Assembly: GCF_018118585.1 (NCBI RefSeq)
Contig: NZ_CP069421.1
Span: forward strand, 1,860,001-1,924,000
DNA from: Aristaeella lactis
Lineage (GTDB): Bacteria > Bacillota > Clostridia > Christensenellales > Aristaeellaceae
Direction: 5' to 3'
DNA: 64,000 bases
Shown here: piece by piece, positions 8,153-15,668 of the stretch
How the letters are laid out: each line of letters opens with the position of its first letter
How positions within the stretch are numbered: the first letter of the stretch is position 1
Position numbers and translations under genes: made by a program
Notes under the pieces: model-generated
Databases searched by the model: none
Told to the model about the DNA's origin: nothing
The model's input: the letters and a program-made list of their open reading frames with translations, nothing else

Positions 8153-9511
8153 TTACTGTGCGTTGATAAAGTCCGCGATGTCGCTGATAACCCGGCTGTC
8201 CACTTTTTCGGTCCGGCTGTAAACCGCGGAACCTTCCGCTTTCTGTCCGGGAATAAAAACATGGACCAGCCCCGGATAGGCAATCATTTTCCAGTTTGCC
8301 TTGTCTCCGAGCGCTTCCTGCCAGATGCTGAAGTCTTCCATGGTCACCTGGTAGTCTTCCTCGCCCTGCAGCAGCAGGACAGGCTGTGTGATCTCCTTTG
8401 CCGCCTGCAGGATATCGTAATCCGCCAGCCATTTCCAGTAGGATTTCCAGATTCCCAGCACCGTATCATCATCCGTCAGGCTGTCCAGGTCTTTCAGCTT
8501 ATCCAGGTCGCTGAACGTTTTCTCTATTTCTGCCAGGTATGCTTCTTTTTCCGCCTTTTGTTCTTCTGTTTCCTCCGGCATCAGGGAATACAGGAATTCA
8601 TTCTGTTCCCGTGCCAGTTCCTCCAGGGGACGCGGGGATGCTGCCATCATGATGAAGCCGCGGCTGTCCGCCGGCTGCTTCTTCAGTTCCCGGGCAATGG
8701 CAGGAATGGCGTTGCCGCCCAGGCTGTGTCCCAGCACAAAGATCCGCTCCGGATCGATCTTTTCCTGTTTCGCCAGCAGCTGCACCGCGTTCACCGCGTC
8801 ATCGATCGATTCGTCCATCAGCGTGATCCGGCGGTTATCCGCCATCGCTGCGCCATAAACATAGGTCCGTTTGTCGAAGCGGTATACAGCGACACCCTGT
8901 TCCGCCAGACCTTCCGCAATATCCCGGAAAGGCCTGAGGCCCATGACAGCTTCGTCCTTGTCGCTGGCGCCGGAGCCCTGGATCAGCACCACTGCCGGGA
9001 ACGGACCGTCTCCTTTGGGCATGGTCAGGATTCCGGGCAGTTCTCCAAGGGCCGGTACCGGCAGGTTCAGCTCAACACTGTCAAAAAGATCACTTTCTGT
9101 CTTTTCTTCCTTTCTCCCGCTGTATGCGCCGGTCTGCAGGCCGGCGACAGCGCCGTCCTGGATAACCAGGACCAGGTCCACCGGCATCAGGGAAAACGCG
9201 CAGGGAATGCTGAACGTTTTAAATCCGGAAAGTTCCCCTTCCACAGCGGAGCCGATCTCTCCGGCCGTGCCCAGCGCAGCCAGTGATTTCGCCAGGCCGC
9301 CTATGCCGCCCATCTGGTCGGCGGCGGCTTGCATCTGGGCAGTCATCGCCCAGGCGCCGTCCAGTTCTTCCGGGTGTTCACCCAGGAAAACCCGGATCCA
9401 TTCCTCCGCGTCCGCGGGCGTTTCGATCTTCCGGGTTTCCTGCTCCGCGGCAGCGGCGCCGCAGGCGATCAGCATCATCAGGGCCAGTAAAACAGACAGT
9501 ACCTTCTTCAT
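8153..9511 (-). CDS. Exported alpha/beta hydrolase
   Basis: A 452-residue secreted or lipid-anchored hydrolase. Residues 1-22 form a signal peptide (with LIACG, so lipidation is possible). Residues about 30-130 resemble the small DUF3887-type domain often found before such hydrolases; the hydrolase domain follows with nucleophile GHSLGG (Ser263), an acidic residue in GEEDYQV and His in GLVHVF. This makes an esterase/peptidase-like activity likely. Its start overlaps the stop of the MerR gene by 4 bp, implying translational coupling and control by that regulator. Confidence 0.82.
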   Translation of the reverse strand: MKKVLSVLLALMMLIACGAAAAEQETRKIETPADAEEWIRVFLGEHPEELDGAWAMTAQMQAAADQMGGIGGLAKSLAALGTAGEIGSAVEGELSGFKTFSIPCAFSLMPVDLVLVIQDGAVAGLQTGAYSGRKEEKTESDLFDSVELNLPVPALGELPGILTMPKGDGPFPAVVLIQGSGASDKDEAVMGLRPFRDIAEGLAEQGVAVYRFDKRTYVYGAAMADNRRITLMDESIDDAVNAVQLLAKQEKIDPERIFVLGHSLGGNAIPAIARELKKQPADSRGFIMMAASPRPLEELAREQNEFLYSLMPEETEEQKAEKEAYLAEIEKTFSDLDKLKDLDSLTDDDTVLGIWKSYWKWLADYDILQAAKEITQPVLLLQGEEDYQVTMEDFSIWQEALGDKANWKMIAYPGLVHVFIPGQKAEGSAVYSRTEKVDSRVISDIADFINAQ

Positions 9512-10233
9512 TCCACGTTTCCTCCGTAAGTTTCTACACAGTATCCCTTATGCCCGCATTTCACGCAGGTCAGTTTCCGGGTTTTCAGCGTATGGTTTGC
9601 AAAGAAAAACTCTTTCATGGCCGGTTTGAAAATCTCATGGCACTGAGGACAGATATAGGCTGCGTTGCGGTAATAATACCGGACCATCCAGATGATTACG
9701 GGAATGGCCGCCGCCAGGGCCGCCGCGAAGAGCCACCATTGTCCTTTGAAGATCCACAGCAGGATCCCCGCGTCCTCTGCCACGGTGAAGGGTGCTCCGA
9801 CCAGCACCATCTTCCGGTGCACTGCGCTCAGTTTCTTTTTATTTTCCATAACGGTCGCTATGTCACCGATGGATTCCACGGAAACCGACGGAACATCCTT
9901 CAGTCCGCTTTTCAGTTCTTCCAGCCGCTCCAGCTTATCCTTCCGGTCTGCGATCTCCTCCTGCAGCACCTGTTCCTGCTGTTCCAGGAAAATCGAGACC
10001 ACACTGCCCAGGTCCTCTTCCTTCAGCAGCTTTCCGATGGTGTCCAGGGACAGGCCCGTATCCCGCAGGAAGCAGATGATCTTCATCATCTTCAGGTCTT
10101 CCTCTGAATACAGCCTGCGGCCGCCTTCGGTCAGCGCGCTGGGAACCAGGATCCCCCGCTGGTCATAAAACTGTACGGTCCGGACTGTGATGCCGCACTC
10201 TTTCGCCAGTTCTCCGGTGGTGTATTGTGCCAT
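9508..10233 (-). CDS. Membrane-anchored MerR-type regulator with zinc ribbon
   Basis: A 241-residue protein with unusual architecture. Residues 1-70 are a MerR winged helix (TTGELAKECGITVRTVQFYD), 80-115 a coiled coil, about 165-187 a hydrophobic membrane segment, and the C-terminus carries CPQC (195-198) and CVKCGHKGYC (223-232), a zinc-ribbon-like pair. It lacks the usual MerR effector domain, so sensing probably occurs through the membrane or the metal site. The ATGA overlap with the exported hydrolase suggests the two act together, for example as an envelope-stress response. Confidence 0.8.
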   Translation of the reverse strand: MAQYTTGELAKECGITVRTVQFYDQRGILVPSALTEGGRRLYSEEDLKMMKIICFLRDTGLSLDTIGKLLKEEDLGSVVSIFLEQQEQVLQEEIADRKDKLERLEELKSGLKDVPSVSVESIGDIATVMENKKKLSAVHRKMVLVGAPFTVAEDAGILLWIFKGQWWLFAAALAAAIPVIIWMVRYYYRNAAYICPQCHEIFKPAMKEFFFANHTLKTRKLTCVKCGHKGYCVETYGGNVE

Positions 10234-10355
10234 AGCGTTCCACCTCCTTTCGGCGTCATCCTACTTTATTACGCCGCGTCACATGCAATACATGACGTAA
10301 GGGGATTTTTCCGTTTTCGGTGATTTTGATCGGAAAATCATTTCGATGATATCAC

Positions 10356-10389
10356 AGAAGCCCCGTCCGGGCAACCGGACAGGGCTTCT
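10356..10389 (-). terminator. Hairpin behind the orphan ECF sigma gene
   Basis: A 15-bp near-perfect stem (AGAAGCCC...GGGCTTCT) around GCAA just after the sigma-factor stop. It lacks a strong T-run on either strand. Confidence 0.55.
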
Positions 10390-10415
10390 GCTAAAAAGGA
10401 TGTTATGAAATAGGT

Positions 10416-10928
10416 TCAGGCTATCATTCTCTTGGCTTTTTCCAGTCTCCTGGAGATGGTGGACGCACTGGTCTGCATGCAGTCCGCGGCTTCCCGGAGG
10501 GTCATTCCCTGCAGGAACACCAGCAGGACCACTTCCCGGTATTTCTCCGGCAGGTTCATCACGTCCATGATCATTTCCCGGCTCTCGTCCGGCGCGTTTC
10601 CGAGTTTCTTCAGGTCTTCCGGAGTGATCAGCCGGTTCTCATACTTGTGCCAGCCTCTCCTGAGGTAGTCCCGGCAGGTATTGCCGGCGATCCGGATGAT
10701 CCATGATTTGGGGGAGCATCCGTTCTTGGCTTCAAACCGTCCGATGTTCCGCCAGACCTTCAGGAATGTTTCCTGGGTAGCGTCTTCCGCGTCCGTCCGG
10801 TTTCCAAGCATCATAAAGCAGTAACGGAGAATATCCGTACCATATGAATCATACCATGCTGAGAGTGTGTTTTCGTTTCTCAGTTCGGTTTCCCTGACGT
10901 TACAGCGTCCGCTGCGCATGATTTCCAT
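10416..10928 (-). CDS. ECF sigma factor, orphan
   Basis: A 170-residue sigma-70 family protein of the extracytoplasmic-function type: region 2 contains DAEDATQETFLKVWRN and region 4 contains LPEKYREVVLLVFLQGMTLR. ATG at 10928 is preferred because AGGAGGG lies eight bases upstream and would be inside the coding region of the GTG-started form at 10949. No anti-sigma gene is adjacent on this strand. It is divergent from a second ECF gene, and the shared 230-bp region has a CGTCTGCTAAT motif and a palindrome. Confidence 0.9.
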   Translation of the reverse strand: MEIMRSGRCNVRETELRNENTLSAWYDSYGTDILRYCFMMLGNRTDAEDATQETFLKVWRNIGRFEAKNGCSPKSWIIRIAGNTCRDYLRRGWHKYENRLITPEDLKKLGNAPDESREMIMDVMNLPEKYREVVLLVFLQGMTLREAADCMQTSASTISRRLEKAKRMIA

Positions 10929-10952
10929 GAGTCTTCCCTCCTCAGTCACAAG

Positions 10953-10963
10953 ATTAGCAGACG
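10953..10963 (-). promoter_or_regulatory. ECF-like -10 element (CGTCTGCTAAT)
   Basis: On the minus strand this resembles the CGTCTAATAG found before the two other ECF operons in the window. Its place just before the orphan sigma gene suggests autoregulation. Confidence 0.35.
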
Positions 10964-10988
10964 AATCTTACTTTCAGGTGACTTCTGC

Positions 10989-11004
10989 CTTACGATTTCG
11001 TAAG
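10989..11004. promoter_or_regulatory. Palindrome in the divergent sigma-factor promoter region
   Basis: CTTACGA and TCGTAAG separated by two bases form a perfect dyad between the divergent ECF genes; a candidate operator. Confidence 0.35.
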
Positions 11005-11105
11005 CTTTGTAACTTTACGCGGGAGGCTCATTGCCTGCTTTTCCGTTATTCACAAATGTTTTAAAATCTTTTTTTGCACCGTGTGAGGATTTCATATCCT
11101 CAATC

Positions 11106-11115
11106 GTCTAATAGG
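11106..11115 (+). promoter_or_regulatory. Shared ECF -10 motif CGTCTAATAG
   Basis: The same ten bases occur in reverse at 60031-60040 before the other ECF/anti-sigma operon. CGTC is the hallmark of many ECF -10 elements. It lies 44 bp before the GTG start. Confidence 0.5.
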
Positions 11116-11158
11116 TGTAACGTTACTAAAAACCCGTCAATGATGGAGGTTGAACACC

Positions 11159-11620
11159 GTGGACAGGGGATTCTTTATAGCGCAGGTCGAAGCCGGCTCG
11201 GACATGATGTACCGGGTTGCCTGGTCGATCCTGCAGAACGACGCCGACGTACAGGACGCCCTTCAGGATACCGTCCTGAAAGCCTGGGAAAAGCGGGACA
11301 GGCTCCGGGAGGAGAAATACTTCCGCACCTGGATCACCCGCATACTGATCAATACGTGCTATGACACGCGAAAAAAACGCCGGCCGGTTGTTTCCCTGGA
11401 AAAGATTCCCGCGCAGGTCCCGGCATCCGTTCCGGATCCCGACCTCGCATTGGCGCTGGAAGCGCTTCCCGATACTCTCCGGCTGCCGCTGGTCCTCTGC
11501 TATTCGGAGGGCATGAGCTATGAGGAGGCAGCCGAGGTGCTGCGTGTTCCGCTGACAACCCTCCGCGGACGGCTGCACCGGGGAAAAGGAGAACTGAGAA
11601 AGGAGCTGAATGCGGAATGA
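11159..11620 (+). CDS. ECF sigma factor
   Basis: A 153-residue sigma factor: region 2 includes DVQDALQDTVLKAWEKRD, region 4 includes LPLVLCYSEGMSYEEAAEVL. GTG at 11159 is favoured because TGGAGG (11143-11148) is nine or ten bases upstream, while the TTG at 11150 is too close to it. Its last codons overlap the start of a membrane protein gene (ATGA), the usual sign of a sigma/anti-sigma pair. A CGTCTAATAG motif upstream suggests autoregulation. Confidence 0.9.
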   Translation: MDRGFFIAQVEAGSDMMYRVAWSILQNDADVQDALQDTVLKAWEKRDRLREEKYFRTWITRILINTCYDTRKKRRPVVSLEKIPAQVPASVPDPDLALALEALPDTLRLPLVLCYSEGMSYEEAAEVLRVPLTTLRGRLHRGKGELRKELNAE

Positions 11621-12756
11621 AGCGCGATCTTGATAACCTGGATCTGCGGGGCGCCTTTAAGCCCATGCCCGATGAATGCCGTAACGCGCTGATGACGGCC
11701 GCCTGCTCCGTAAAGGAGGAAGAACCCGTGAAACGCGTAACATTCAGGGCCGTACTCATTGCGGCATGTATTATCATAGCGGCCACAACCATCGCCGTGG
11801 CTGCCGGCCAGATTTTCGGATGGACCGATTTCTTTTCAGGATACTATGACATCTCTGTCCCGCAGGACACGGTGCAGATTATGAAGGATAACGGAGAAAT
11901 TTCCCATACCATCGGCCCGGTCACCTTCACCGTCGGCGGCCTGTACTGCGACGGCTACACCGCCACCACCTCCGTTGTCGCCAAAGCCACCGGGGAATCC
12001 GGCATTCTGCTGACCGGGGATGATCCCTATGACGCCGTCGGCGCCAACGGGGAAAACGGCGACGCCGTTGCCGAAAAGCTCGGTGTGGACCCGGACACCT
12101 CCTGGGTTGATGCCGCGAAACAGCTGAACCGGCCGCTTTACAGCGTCCGCGCCGTCCTGGAGATTCCGGAGGAACTGTCTGACGGATACCAGTTTGAAGA
12201 TCCGCTGTTCAATGAGGACGGCAGCCTCACCTATTTCTCCTGTGCCATGATGAACGGCAAAGCCTCCGGGGAAAAAGTGGACTGCCAGGTCCGCCTGCGG
12301 GTCGCGGAAATCAATCTGAACCAGGAAGAGGACGAACCCAAAGCCGTCTGGGAAGGGGTGGATGTCAGCATCCCCCTGCAGGCGCCGGTTGAAACAGGGG
12401 AATACGTAATACCGGAAAACACCGGACTTCCGGAGGGGATTCGGCTGGAATCCGTCCGGGCTTTGCGGATGCCTGCCGGCGTCTATCTGCTTGCCGATTA
12501 TCTCTTCCCGGAAGACATGGATGAAGAAACCTTCTGGGACAACTGTGAAAACTATTCCCTTGACTTTGTCCGGCCGGACGGAACAGAGTTCCCCTTCGGT
12601 ATGAACCTGTCCGGCTGCGGTGTCCTGAATCAGCTGAACGACCTGCCCGTAATCCATATGATGCAGATGATTCCCGGGGACAGCATTCCGGAGGCAGTCG
12701 GCATCCTGCTGACCGGCCCGGGAAAGACCGTCCTTACCCTGGACCTGAAGAAATAA
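11617..12756 (+). CDS. Membrane protein, probable anti-sigma factor
   Basis: A 379-residue protein with a short cytoplasmic N-terminus (about 45 residues), one membrane segment (about 46-68, ending IAVAAG) and a long extracytoplasmic domain similar in style to DUF4179 proteins. The ATGA overlap with the ECF gene and the matching arrangement at 58.3-60.0 kb (same topology, same partner) support an anti-sigma role. No HCC zinc anti-sigma motif is seen in the N-terminus, so the inhibitory contact is of another type. The signal sensed is unknown. Confidence 0.7.
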   Translation: MKRDLDNLDLRGAFKPMPDECRNALMTAACSVKEEEPVKRVTFRAVLIAACIIIAATTIAVAAGQIFGWTDFFSGYYDISVPQDTVQIMKDNGEISHTIGPVTFTVGGLYCDGYTATTSVVAKATGESGILLTGDDPYDAVGANGENGDAVAEKLGVDPDTSWVDAAKQLNRPLYSVRAVLEIPEELSDGYQFEDPLFNEDGSLTYFSCAMMNGKASGEKVDCQVRLRVAEINLNQEEDEPKAVWEGVDVSIPLQAPVETGEYVIPENTGLPEGIRLESVRALRMPAGVYLLADYLFPEDMDEETFWDNCENYSLDFVRPDGTEFPFGMNLSGCGVLNQLNDLPVIHMMQMIPGDSIPEAVGILLTGPGKTVLTLDLKK

Positions 12757-12776
12757 CAGGAATAGGAGTATAAAAA

Positions 12777-13982
12777 ATGAAAAAAACAATTTCTGCACTG
12801 CTCATCGCAGTGCTGCTGATCACACTCGCCATTTCCCCCGTTCTGGGCGAGGAATCCTTCCCCCTGACCGTGATGGCGCTTGAAGATGAATTGCAGGAGT
12901 ACTGGGCGGAAATGCCCGGAGTAGCCTCCGTGAAAGACCTGTGTTTCAATCCTCATTCCAAAGCCGAAGACGCGGATTTCTTCCGTCTCTACGACGAGGG
13001 CCTGTCCATGAAAGAAGTCCGGGAAAAAGGCGTCATTGCCTCTTTTGAACCCGGTGAAGCCCTGCTGAAAGACCTGGATACCATGCCGCCCATTTTCGGG
13101 AATATCCTGAAAAACTACCTGATCACAGAAGACGGCCGTATGTGGGGCGTACGGGGAATGATCCATGTGAAAACGCCTTTGTTCTGGATTCCCGATGCCT
13201 GGAACGCCTCCCCCTTTGCGGACAGGACGCCCCCTTCCTCCTTCACGGAGATGCTGGATTTCCTGGAGGTTTATCTGGCCACGCCTCATGAGGGCTTCGA
13301 GCTGATGTATAACTTCGGGGAAAAGAACTACACGGAGCGCACCATCGTGCTCTTGCTGCTGGACAGCTGGTTTTACCAGTCAGTCCACGCCGGTGAACCT
13401 GCCCGGTACAATTCACCGGAACTTGTCGCGCTCCTGGAGCGGACGGACCGCATCATCCGGGAGCTCAAAAAGCAGGAGCCTGTAAAGAAAAAGGACCAGA
13501 AGGACCTCCGGCCGCTGTTTACCGATCTGGATAACGGAAAGGATTTCCTGAGCCGTGATCCCTACACCTGGGACAACATGATTCCCTACCGCATAGACCC
13601 GGGCCAGGATCCCCTGATCTATGTCGAATCCCGGGTCATCTGTGTCCGGAAGGACAGTCCCTTTGCTTCCCGCGCGTCCGACTTCCTGGAGCGGGTCATC
13701 ACCCTTGAGGAGGAAGAAGGAGATTTACAGTATTCACATCCGGATCAGCTGGACGTGGACGCGTTTAACCGGAAATACTTCCCCGAAATAGAAGACGGCT
13801 TCCTGTCGCAGGAAATGGTGGACAGCACCCTGCGGATCAATGCCGTACCCGTTTTCAATGTGGGCCTGGGTGACTACGGTGAAGATGTTGCTTTCGGCTC
13901 CCTGCTGAAAGAGTTCCTGAGCGGTAAGCTTTCCCCGCAGAAGTTTATTGATAAGCTGGAAAAGAACAGGGCCGAAGAATAA
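12777..13982 (+). CDS. Exported solute-binding-like protein
   Basis: A 401-residue protein with a signal peptide (about residues 1-24, ending VLGEE). The body has the flavour of type 1 extracellular solute-binding proteins (SFTEMLDFLEVYLA, and a C-terminal SGKLSPQKFIDKLEK), but no ABC permease genes are near. It follows the anti-sigma gene by 20 bp and may be part of the same transcript, as an output or sensor of the ECF system. Ligand unknown; the family call is tentative. Confidence 0.55.
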   Translation: MKKTISALLIAVLLITLAISPVLGEESFPLTVMALEDELQEYWAEMPGVASVKDLCFNPHSKAEDADFFRLYDEGLSMKEVREKGVIASFEPGEALLKDLDTMPPIFGNILKNYLITEDGRMWGVRGMIHVKTPLFWIPDAWNASPFADRTPPSSFTEMLDFLEVYLATPHEGFELMYNFGEKNYTERTIVLLLLDSWFYQSVHAGEPARYNSPELVALLERTDRIIRELKKQEPVKKKDQKDLRPLFTDLDNGKDFLSRDPYTWDNMIPYRIDPGQDPLIYVESRVICVRKDSPFASRASDFLERVITLEEEEGDLQYSHPDQLDVDAFNRKYFPEIEDGFLSQEMVDSTLRINAVPVFNVGLGDYGEDVAFGSLLKEFLSGKLSPQKFIDKLEKNRAEE

Positions 13983-13987
13983 ACTTC

Positions 13988-14024
13988 AGCCGGTTACGAT
14001 CCTTCGTAGCCGGCTGTTTTTTTA
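13988..14024 (+). terminator. Rho-independent terminator
   Basis: A 12-bp stem with one G-T pair (CAGCCGGTTACG/CGTAGCCGGCTG) followed by seven T. It ends the ECF operon and overlaps the stop of the convergent LysR gene. Confidence 0.85.
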
Positions 14025-14906
14025 TGCTTCGTTTTCCGCGATGAGATCTGCCAGTTCCCGGATGGCCATGCTCACATGTTTATCCTTGTGAACGTAGATC
14101 CGGGCACAGATCGGGAACGCTTTCCCGGCCCAGCTGAGCTTTTTCAGCCGGCCTTTTTCGACTTCCCTCCGCGCTGCCAGATCCGGCATAAAGGCGACTC
14201 CCAGCTCGTTGATAGCGAACTGTTTCAGAACCTCCTTGCTGCTGGTCTCCAGGGCGATGTGCGGCGTCACGGAGGCTTCCGCCAGATCCTCCAGCAGCAT
14301 ATGCCGGAAGCTGCAGTTATGGGAGGTCAGCAGCAGGGGAATGCCTTCCAGATCCTTTTCCGTGATCTTTTTCTTCTTTGCCAGCGGGTGTTCCGGGCTG
14401 ACGTAAAACCCCAGCGTTTCCGGCCTGTCATACAGCATCGTCAGATCCGGGTATTCCTCCGGAGGATTCAGTGAATAAGCCAGGTCCAATGTTCCCTTCT
14501 TCAGCGTCGCCGGAAAAGTATCATGCATGATAAAGGAAAGCTGAATCTCCACTTTGGGATACTTCTGCTTATACTTCAGCAGCACTTCCGGAAGCCCGTG
14601 ATAACACAGCGACTCGGACACGCCCAGCCGGAGAATTCCGGCCGGCTCTCTCACCGTTGGGACCTCCAGCCTGATCTCCCGTTCCAGCTGCATCATCTTC
14701 GCCGCATATTCACACAGCCGTTCCCCTTCCGCGGTCAGCGCCACGGTCTTTCCCAGCCGCTCAAACAGCAGGCAGCCCAGTTCCTCCTCCAGCTGTTTGA
14801 TCTGCATGGTCACGGTGGACTGCGCGTATCCCAGCAGGCTGGCCGCGGTGGTAAAATTACGGGTTTCCGCAATCTTCAGAAAGGTTTCCAGCTGCGTGAT
14901 CGTCAT
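14022..14906 (-). CDS. LysR-family transcriptional regulator
   Basis: A 294-residue LysR-type regulator: N-terminal helix-turn-helix (TAASLLGYAQSTVTMQIKQL, about residues 20-39), then a two-lobed effector domain (GILRLGVSES onwards). Length and layout are standard. It is divergent from a DinB-like gene, and an ATCGAT-TTT-ATCGAT box lies between them. The effector is unknown; the best-guess target is the divergent gene. Confidence 0.92.
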   Translation of the reverse strand: MTITQLETFLKIAETRNFTTAASLLGYAQSTVTMQIKQLEEELGCLLFERLGKTVALTAEGERLCEYAAKMMQLEREIRLEVPTVREPAGILRLGVSESLCYHGLPEVLLKYKQKYPKVEIQLSFIMHDTFPATLKKGTLDLAYSLNPPEEYPDLTMLYDRPETLGFYVSPEHPLAKKKKITEKDLEGIPLLLTSHNCSFRHMLLEDLAEASVTPHIALETSSKEVLKQFAINELGVAFMPDLAARREVEKGRLKKLSWAGKAFPICARIYVHKDKHVSMAIRELADLIAENEA

Positions 14907-14923
14907 GTTTGGTTCTCCTCTGT

Positions 14924-14938
14924 ATCGATTTTATCGAT
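14924..14938. promoter_or_regulatory. Probable LysR operator (T-N11-A dyad)
   Basis: ATCGAT-TTT-ATCGAT contains the T-N11-A pattern with dyad symmetry typical of LysR sites, 18 bp before the regulator start and about 95 bp before the divergent gene. Confidence 0.5.
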
Positions 14939-15033
14939 CGTTTCTTTCGTTTATTTCAATTTTACTGATTGTTTAACCGATGCTATTATACTCACGGGCC
15001 CGGAAAAAAGCAACCGAACAGGAGAGATTCACC

Positions 15034-15558
15034 ATGAACGAACTGGTTATGATTATCAGGGATACCGTCAAACCCAACTTCCTGAATATCAGGACTTCCC
15101 TCCAGACCTATGACCGGAATGCCCTGTGCTGCGGCGCTCCCTGCTGGCGCTGGGCTTACCACGCGCTCCATTCCGCGGATAAATGGTTCTTCAATCCCAA
15201 TGTCTATGAAGAGCCCTCCTTCCATCAGGAAGGCATGGATAATCCGGACAACCCGACTTCCGTCGTCCTGACCGATGAACAGCTGCTGGCCTACCTGGAT
15301 CAGATCGAAGCCAAAACCATGGCATACCTTGATACGCTGACAGATGAAATGCTGTATGAAAAGCCGGAGAACTGCCGTTTCACCCGCATGGAGCTGGTTC
15401 TCCGCCAGTACCGGCATCTTTCCTTCCACACCGGTATGCTGAACGGCCAGACCGCCCTGGCCACCGGAAAGTTCCCCATGTGGGTTTCTGAAACCGCCGG
15501 TTATGTGGATGACGGCATCTTCTTCGGCCGCTACCGTAAAGGTCCGGTCAAACCCTGA
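15034..15558 (+). CDS. DinB-like helical bundle protein
   Basis: A 174-residue cytoplasmic protein. ATG at 15034 is chosen because AGGAGA sits eight bases upstream; the longer frame begins in the promoter region. Histidines in WAYHALHSADKWF and QYRHLSFHTG are spaced as in the DinB/YfiT four-helix metalloprotein superfamily, whose members include bacillithiol- or mycothiol-linked transferases, but the exact activity is unknown. It is divergent from the LysR gene and followed by a terminator. Confidence 0.65.
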   Translation: MNELVMIIRDTVKPNFLNIRTSLQTYDRNALCCGAPCWRWAYHALHSADKWFFNPNVYEEPSFHQEGMDNPDNPTSVVLTDEQLLAYLDQIEAKTMAYLDTLTDEMLYEKPENCRFTRMELVLRQYRHLSFHTGMLNGQTALATGKFPMWVSETAGYVDDGIFFGRYRKGPVKP

Positions 15559-15572
15559 CCTCCCCCAAAACA

Positions 15573-15612
15573 AAACCCGGAACCGCTTTTAGCGCTTCCG
15601 GGTTTGTTTTAT
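15573..15612 (+). terminator. Rho-independent terminator
   Basis: AAACCCGGAA and TTCCGGGTTT flank a short imperfect inner stem, followed by GTTTTATC. Confidence 0.75.
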
Positions 15613-15640
15613 CTTCAGGTAAAAACAGTATATATAATTC

Positions 15641-15668
15641 TTCATTTTTCATTGTTAATTGTTCATTA
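15641..15668 (+). repeat. Heptamer tandem array (TTCATTG type)
   Basis: Four 7-nt units: TTCATTT, TTCATTG, TTAATTG, TTCATTA. It runs up to the stop of the CARF nuclease gene. Related arrays are at 17808, 38221 and 44544. Confidence 0.7.

Noticed and set aside
12777-13982. Substrate-binding component of an ABC importer operon
   Set aside because: No permease or ATPase gene is adjacent; the protein may only share the fold, so the operon claim was dropped.
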